Of a stretch of DNA of 64,000 nucleotides, positions 58,401 to 64,000 are shown one piece after another. The notes under the pieces were generated by a model. It had not been told where the DNA came from. It made no database searches and saw only the letters and a program-made list of their open reading frames with translations. The stretch is taken from NCBI RefSeq assembly GCF_001619985.1, contig NW_017264206.1:124001-188000 (forward strand), read 5' to 3'. The position numbers and the translations under genes are program-made. How positions within the stretch are numbered: the first letter of the stretch is position 1; every line of letters starts with the position of its first letter. This stretch comes from Xylona heveae TC161 (lineage: Eukaryota; Ascomycota; Xylonomycetes; Xylonales; Xylonaceae).

Positions 58401-61400
58401 TTAATGCCGGTCTTTTCCGGCCTCAGTTTTGTTGCGGTCAAATAACACAAATAAATGCAGGCAAGTGTTTGATACGGCTTGGTGGTTTCCGCATCAAACC
58501 CACGCATTCTCTCAGAATCCTTCGCAAGCGAATCCAAGGCATCCCATACCATATCTCGGAGCCCTTCTTCGGATTTTTCGAAGAGAAGCGATCGTAACCA
58601 ACGCCGCATTGACGGAGAGAGGCGGTAGATGAGTTTGATAATTAGTCGTTTCCGATCTTGATTCTCCTCCAGGGTCTCGTATTTAATCCTGTTGATAGCC
58701 TCAAAATCTTCATATTCGTGGGTCACTTGACTTTTGTTGGATGCTGTGTCAATAAGGTCGGTTACCGATACCGAGTCCTCCAACTTTGGCATCCGAAATT
58801 CTTTGGCTATTGACGGTGACAAAGACCGTGGTGCTTGGACTTCTGGTTCGGTATCCGAGAAAGTCAGATCGATGATATTACTAACTGCCTTGCTTGATGG
58901 CCTGTGCTCTTTGAGAGAAGGAGAAGATGTGACTGGTCCAGATTTGCGTTTTGGCCGAAGCATAGAGTTTCCGATCAGTGGTTTAGGGTCAGCGGTTGGA
59001 GCCTTGGGTGAAGCTGCCGGTGTTTTGGAAAGAGAGCCCTGAGGCTGAGGGTCTTTGACGGAGATTGAAGAGACTTCATGCTCCACCAAAAGGTCATTCG
59101 ACGATTTCTGAAGTGGATTTGCTGATTCTGAAGGAGCAGCGATCGCCTCAGAGATATCAGATTGAGCGTCCAATACACCATCCGGCTCAGGGTTTTCCAC
59201 ATCTCCATCGTCTTCTTCGTCATTAACCACAAAGTCAGCCATGCTGTCATCATCATCATCATCATCTTCATCGTCGCTCAAGTCGCTTCCACTTTCAAGT
59301 AAAACCCCATTTTCGGTAGCGTTATGTGGCGCTCCAGACTGACGTTTTTTGATCGCTTTGCGTTCAGGTCGATCGGGCTGAGACTTTTCAGTCCACAAAC
59401 CAATCTTCCATGCAAGCTCTTCCCGGTTGAAAATTGTTTGTTCCATGATGCGGCACTGTTCTCGGAGTTGGAGGCTGCTAGTCCATTTCTCTTTAGCAAT
59501 TTCGGCTTTCATCTTTGGTAAAGGACCGCCATTGATCCTCTGAATATGGCCTATTGCTTCGTCGATGAGAGTTTCACGAGTCCCTTCCCCTTCACGTCTG
59601 GCGCGTCTCCACAAGCTCCACGCCTTTCGCTCAAATTTTGGCGCCATTCGCTCCTTCCATTTCAGAACTAATTGTTCGACACTATTGTCAATGATTTTCC
59701 AAACCATTTCATCTGATAGAAGCCTCCTTTGTCGATGTTCCTTTGGGCGATCTCCTTTTTCCTCTTGAATTTCCCGCCACAGGTCAGAGTCATATTCACC
59801 TTCGGAGCCCGAATTCCCATATACCGGCTCTACACGGTCATTTTCCACAGACATCCATTTGGTGAGAAAATCCCAGTCCTGACCTGTCTCGTCTTGCAAC
59901 TTGAACGTCTCATTTTCCATGCCTTGAGACTGGATTCTTTTTGCAATTGCAGAAATATTTTGCGCCCTTTGAATGCGGGACAAATGCTTTTCGCGCTGAG
60001 TGATGGAATAGCCTGGACGAGGACGAGAATGCGCAGCCACGAGTTCGTCCCCGATTCCCTTGGCCTCAGGCCAAGAAGCTAAGTCTTCCCGTAACGCATC
60101 CACTCGGCCTTCTGATTCCTCGAATAAGGTGAAAGAGTCGGTTACTGATTTTGGAACAAGCCTGGTTGGGTAAGGTTTCACAACAGTAATGTGTTGATCA
60201 CCTGAGCGGAGAATTTGTCCTTCAGACTTGCAGAAATAGTGACGGATGAGGCTGTGTATGTAGAGTTGACGCCCTGTAGGAGTTGGAACTGGAGAGTCAA
60301 AACCCCATTCATCGTCATCCGAGCCCTCAGGTCCCTCAGGGGAAACGACCTGACCAACTCGTGAATCCCCATAAAAGATATCATTTACCGGAAAAGCTTT
60401 ACGGCCGAGGTAACCTTGACGTCGTGTAACCACTTTCCTAAACGAAGATGAAGGGAGGTTAGTTATTTCTGAGATCCGAGTCTGCTTGGCACCATCGATA
60501 TTGCCTGCAGCGTTGCCTGCAATGGTTCGACCAACAGACTCCTCGATTTCAGACGGACTCTGATCATCGGCGATTGTATTCCCATCCCCCACCGATGATT
60601 CTCTATCCTCAAATGTAGCAATAAGCATAGGAGCTACCCGCTTTTTTGGCTTTTCTAACCCAGAAGCCTGCATCTCATCTTCAGCAAACCTCTCCTCCGA
60701 CTTCTCTTCATTATCAACATCGTGGAGAGATACATGCCGCGAAGGCAGTGGGAAGTCATCCACGTCAACGAATTCTTTGTCGGTAGCAGAGAGAGGTTCT
60801 TCATGCATTTGTACAACGCTTACAGACTTTGATCTGTCAGCGGTAAAGTCGCCTTCATTCGTAATAGCTTGGTCCTCATCAAAGGTGGGAAGAGAAGATC
60901 CCTCCGCTTCCTGCAATGGAACATCCAATGTTTGCTCCGTCGAACGGTCATTGGCATTTTCATCAGCTGTTTTGCGACGCTTTGTTTCTCTTTCATCATC
61001 GGTCGTCAACACCTCGTCTTGATGCGAACCGGCAGAAGCAGGAAATGACTGAAGTGGCACACCGTCCGGCAAATTCTTCGACCCATTTACGAGATTGCTA
61101 GAGGATGGTGAGCCTTGAGAGGAAGGTTGAAGAAGACCAGGCTGTGTTCGGAGCAACAATGGCCTCTTCCGCGCTGAAAAAAGCTGCGAAGGGGTAAGTG
61201 GATGTATGCCTGGTATGGCGAGAGGAGCAGCAGCGGCTGGAGATGGTGTAGCGAACGCTGAAGACGGTTCAACAAAGCTGTTCTCTTCCTCCCATTGTAG
61301 ACGCTCGAGATATTTTTTAGACTGCACTCGCAGAGTCCTAACAGCAAATCTTATCACCGCGCGTTGACCGAGTGAATGAACTCCGAGTGAGTCTCGCAGC

Positions 61401-61585
61401 TGCTCCTCGCTCAACTCTGTCAAGAATACCCATCCAGCGACATCATTCTCGCGAATCTTCTCGATTAGAGCAGTTTTATCGAGTGGGGTGCTCGGTCCGG
61501 CAGTCGAAGGATCAAACTCGCGGATATAATTGATGACTTGAGAGACGTCCCAGTCAAAGGGATCATCATCAACGACCTGCTCCAT
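55410..61585 (-). CDS. SNF2-family ATPase, ARIP4/RAD54L2-like, with N-terminal SAM-like domain
   Basis: Exons 56121-61585 and 55410-56061 (59-nt intron) give 2038 residues. The N-terminus (about 10-95) is SAM-like: WDVSQVINYIREFD, then VAGWVFLTELSEEQLRDSLG and LGQRAVIRFAVRTL. A long acidic disordered region follows, with helical blocks near residues 540-760. The ATPase core begins near residue 1200. It has motif I AHTMGLGKTMQVI (about 1245), DEAH (ADEAHRLKNP, about 1385), LTGSPLANSLEEYFAMIDWI, VLVFSQNIPTLNYLELML, STLAGGIGLNLFGANRVI and QAVGRAYRMGQTKPVFVYRL. The linkage is closest to ARIP4-like translocases. After the splice, the tail LRRTDPEGYQRMLLARQRAE is family-like and the rest is Pro/Gly/Asn-rich. 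I chose ATG 61585 because the SAM-like fold starts there. Chromatin or transcription-coupled roles are inferred. Confidence 0.9.
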
Positions 61586-62563
61586 TCTGAATGAATTTGA
61601 AGGCTGGCGTAGTGTGAATTGAAGTAATCCATTCGAGAGACAGTGTTGACAGCGTGGGATGTTTATGTACACGTCTGGTGTCGGCCGTCCGACGCGTTGA
61701 GAGTGAATGCTAAGACACGTCAATTTACTAGGTAGCTACCTGTCCCGCTTCCAACGGCGTACCTCAAGTGAGCCCGATATAATTCACTGTTCTATCATCA
61801 ATCAGTTGCAAGCGTCATGTGAGCAAGCATCGTCAGGGCTATGTCGCAGAAGCTTGAATTCTGCCCATCTATTTTAGGGCACAGCTGTGCCGCAGGAGCA
61901 GGGATTGAGGAGTATTTGACTTGTACAGCCACCTCGTATGCGACAGTGAGAGGATTCGTGATGAAATAATAATCTGAAGTGAGAAGCTGCTTGAAAAGGT
62001 AGACAGTGAGATTGAAACAGGCGTTTCCAGGGAAAATGGGTCAAGTTTGCTTGAAGAATCCGAGCGGTAATATTGTCTCACCGCGACCGTTGAAGTTGCT
62101 CCCTCACCGCTTTTGCGATTCTGCCATGCGATTGTCGCCCCAGGGGGCTTTTTCTGGTTAGACCCAGCGGGATACTAGTTTTGAACTAGTTCGATGACCT
62201 TCTATAAGCTTATCCGTTTGATAACACGATATCAGATCTGATTATGGTAACCCTAATCTTTGAACACTATTATTCCAGTCATTGAACTTGAATTTCACGT
62301 CATAGGTAAGATTTAATTGAATCGAGATGGTCTGTATCTATACTACTTTTTTTTCTGACATTTGCTTCAGCAGCATCACAAAAAAACCTGCCTTATAATC
62401 CTCTCGTATCGCCTAGCAGATGCAGAAGCATTACAATTTACAACCTAAAAGAAATGAGAAGCAATTCAAGAAAAGTTTCGTACAATATCACATTTTGAAA
62501 TATAAAAGTCATTGAAGCAAGGAGCCTCTGAGATAACCGTATTATACCAACAAATACTTCATC
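61586..62563. promoter_or_regulatory. divergent region between the SNF2 gene and the SRPK-like gene
   Basis: About 1 kb separates two divergent start codons, so both promoters should be here. The SNF2 frame stays open upstream to 61723. The 61869-62081 minus frame has no family resemblance. The stretch near 62340-62500 is AT-rich. Confidence 0.5.
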
Positions 62564-64000
62564 ATGAGGACCTCTTACTTTCGTCTCCGGGCAAGCTTTC
62601 TACTCACACGCTCCCTTCGCTCTTCAAACACCACGTTGCATCATTCCAAGAGCACACAACTACTATACCCACCGTATCGAAACCAATTTTCTTCTCTCAC
62701 TTGCCACTTATGCCAATCCACTCCCTCCTCAGCTTCTGCCCTGAGAGGCATTGGCATCGAGTATATGCATCTAGAAAATGTAGAGGAACTCGAACGCTAC
62801 CGCCCTGGAGGTTACCACCCTATATCAATCGGAGACTGCTTGCATAACCGCTATCAAATCATGAACAAGTTGGGTTTTGGCGCTTACTCAACTATCTGGC
62901 TCGCTAGAGATGAGAAAGCACAGCGGTATGTCGCTATCAAAGTAAAAATCGCTGCGGAGGACTCTCAAGAGGAGAATATTCTTCATCTTTTAGGTGCTAC
63001 AGACCCGACGGCAGGCAGACTCGCTGCGATTCCACAAATTCTGGACAAATTTAACCTTGTCGGACCTAACGGAACGCATCAATGTTTAGTGACAACGCCT
63101 GGGGGGCAAAACCTCTCATCTTTCGGTTTATTCCAACCGCGTGTCGCGAGGGCTATTTCTGCCCAGCTAGTCCAAGCTGTGGCTTATTTGCATTCCAGAT
63201 CTGTTGTGCACGGCGGTATGTCACAGTTTTTCACTCCGAAAATGTTTGAATTCGTTTGTGTTAATTTCTAATAGATCTTCACTCGGGCAATATAATGCTA
63301 CACTTACACAAATCACTCGACCACCTTTCACCTGAGCAGTTCCGCAAAAAGTACGGCAAAGCCTACCTCGAGCCCGTTCGCCGTCATGACGGCAAGCCGC
63401 TGGGCAAAGGCGTTCCCTTATACGGTGTGCTACCCATGTGGCTCGGGAAGAAGAGCGAGTATATCTCCCTACCCGAAGCTCGAATCTTCCTCACCGACTT
63501 TGGGGAGGTCTTTTTGCCCTCTGTGACTCCACGATATTACTCCCACACGCCCCTTCACTTGAGACCTCCAGAAACTTTCTTCTCGCCTCAAACACCACTC
63601 TCCTTTGCTGCTGATATCTGGACGCTTGCTTGTACAATCTGGACAATTACTGGACAGCGTACGCTTTTCGAGGACTATTTTATGTCTACTGATTCGATGA
63701 TTGGAGAGTATGTTGATGTTCTTGGCCAATTGCCATCTGGATGGTGGCATGGGTGGGACGCGCGAGCAAGATGGTTCAATGATGAGGGTGAAAGAGATCC
63801 CGAATCCCCCAACCATATAGTGAATACCTTTTCAGAGCGGTTCGAGTACTCGATTCAAGAGCCAAGAAGGGAAAAACGTATGAAAGAATTCGAAGAGGCA
63901 GAAGAGACTGAGTTTCTCTCCATGTTGCAAGCTATGATGGCTTTCAGGCCCGAAGACAGACCATCTGCCAAAGAGGTCATGCAGTTTGAGTGGATGAGAG
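62564..64000 (+). CDS. SRPK-like protein kinase, 3' end beyond the window
   Basis: Exon 1 is 62564-63215 and exon 2 starts at 63275 (59-nt GTATGT...TAG intron) and runs to the window edge, so the C-terminus is missing. Residues 1-60 are rich in Arg, Ser, Thr and Leu with almost no acidic residues, like a mitochondrial presequence. The kinase domain then has YHPISIGDCLHNRYQIMNKL, GFGAYSTIWLARDE and YVAIKVK, typical of the split SRPK/Dsk1 lineage. The catalytic loop is VVHGDLHSGNIML, created by the splice; it has Gly where most kinases have Arg (HRD). The DFG is kept (FLTDFGEVF), and a spacer follows the catalytic loop. RPPETFFSPQTPLSFAADIWTLAC stands for the APE/helix F part. Filamentous fungi carry many such paralogues of unknown substrate. 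Confidence 0.82.

Overview
The window is nuclear DNA of a filamentous ascomycete (Pezizomycotina). Introns are 53-160 nt with GTATGT/GTAAGT-type donors, CTAAC/CTAAT/CTGAC-like branch sites and TAG/CAG acceptors. The gene set is typical of moulds: a SesA-type NLR, a LaeA-like methyltransferase, Cla4, a fungal alpha-actinin and a fungal T5orf172 protein. A eurotiomycete is my best guess, but that is inference. I rebuilt the splicing by eye from frame continuity and conserved protein motifs. No tRNA, rRNA, CRISPR array or transposable-element protein was seen.

Layout. 0-5 kb: an AT-rich stretch with an NLR-type gene (minus) whose frame is interrupted and which lacks the usual repeat array. 5-12 kb: SEC12 (minus), an ADH6-type alcohol dehydrogenase (plus) and a LaeA-like methyltransferase (minus), the last with a 2.9 kb gene-free upstream region. 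14-18 kb: glycyl-tRNA synthetase (minus) and ribosome assembly factor RPF1 (plus), sharing one divergent promoter. 18.3-25.6 kb: the largest gene-free block, in front of a CRIB-motif Cdc42/Rac effector candidate. 29-34.4 kb: an aminoglycoside-phosphotransferase-fold protein, a divergent protein kinase and a coiled-coil protein, all plus. 35.8-38 kb: a T5orf172 (GIY-YIG fold) protein, followed by simple repeats. 38.6-46.2 kb: alpha-actinin and an OCRL-like inositol 5-phosphatase (minus), then decapping subunit DCP1 (plus). 46.5-53 kb: lipid-droplet hydrolase LDAH (minus) and PAK-family kinase Cla4 (plus). 53-55.4 kb: a pyrimidine-rich convergent spacer holding a 10-N assembly gap. 55.4-64 kb: a very large ARIP4-like SNF2 ATPase with an N-terminal SAM-like domain (minus) and an SRPK-like kinase (plus) cut by the window end.

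Most genes are housekeeping and unrelated to each other. One loose theme is cell polarity and membrane/actin control: the CRIB protein, Cla4, alpha-actinin and the OCRL-like phosphatase. Another is phosphotransfer: the APH-like protein, the divergent kinase, Cla4 and the SRPK-like kinase. I found no convincing new multi-gene system. The best leads are a dispersed TACTCCGTA/TACGGAGTA palindrome in intergenic DNA, the 7.3 kb block before the CRIB gene, the NLR with an unusual C-terminus, the T5orf172 protein with a Cys motif and a split fold, and the SAM-SNF2 fusion.
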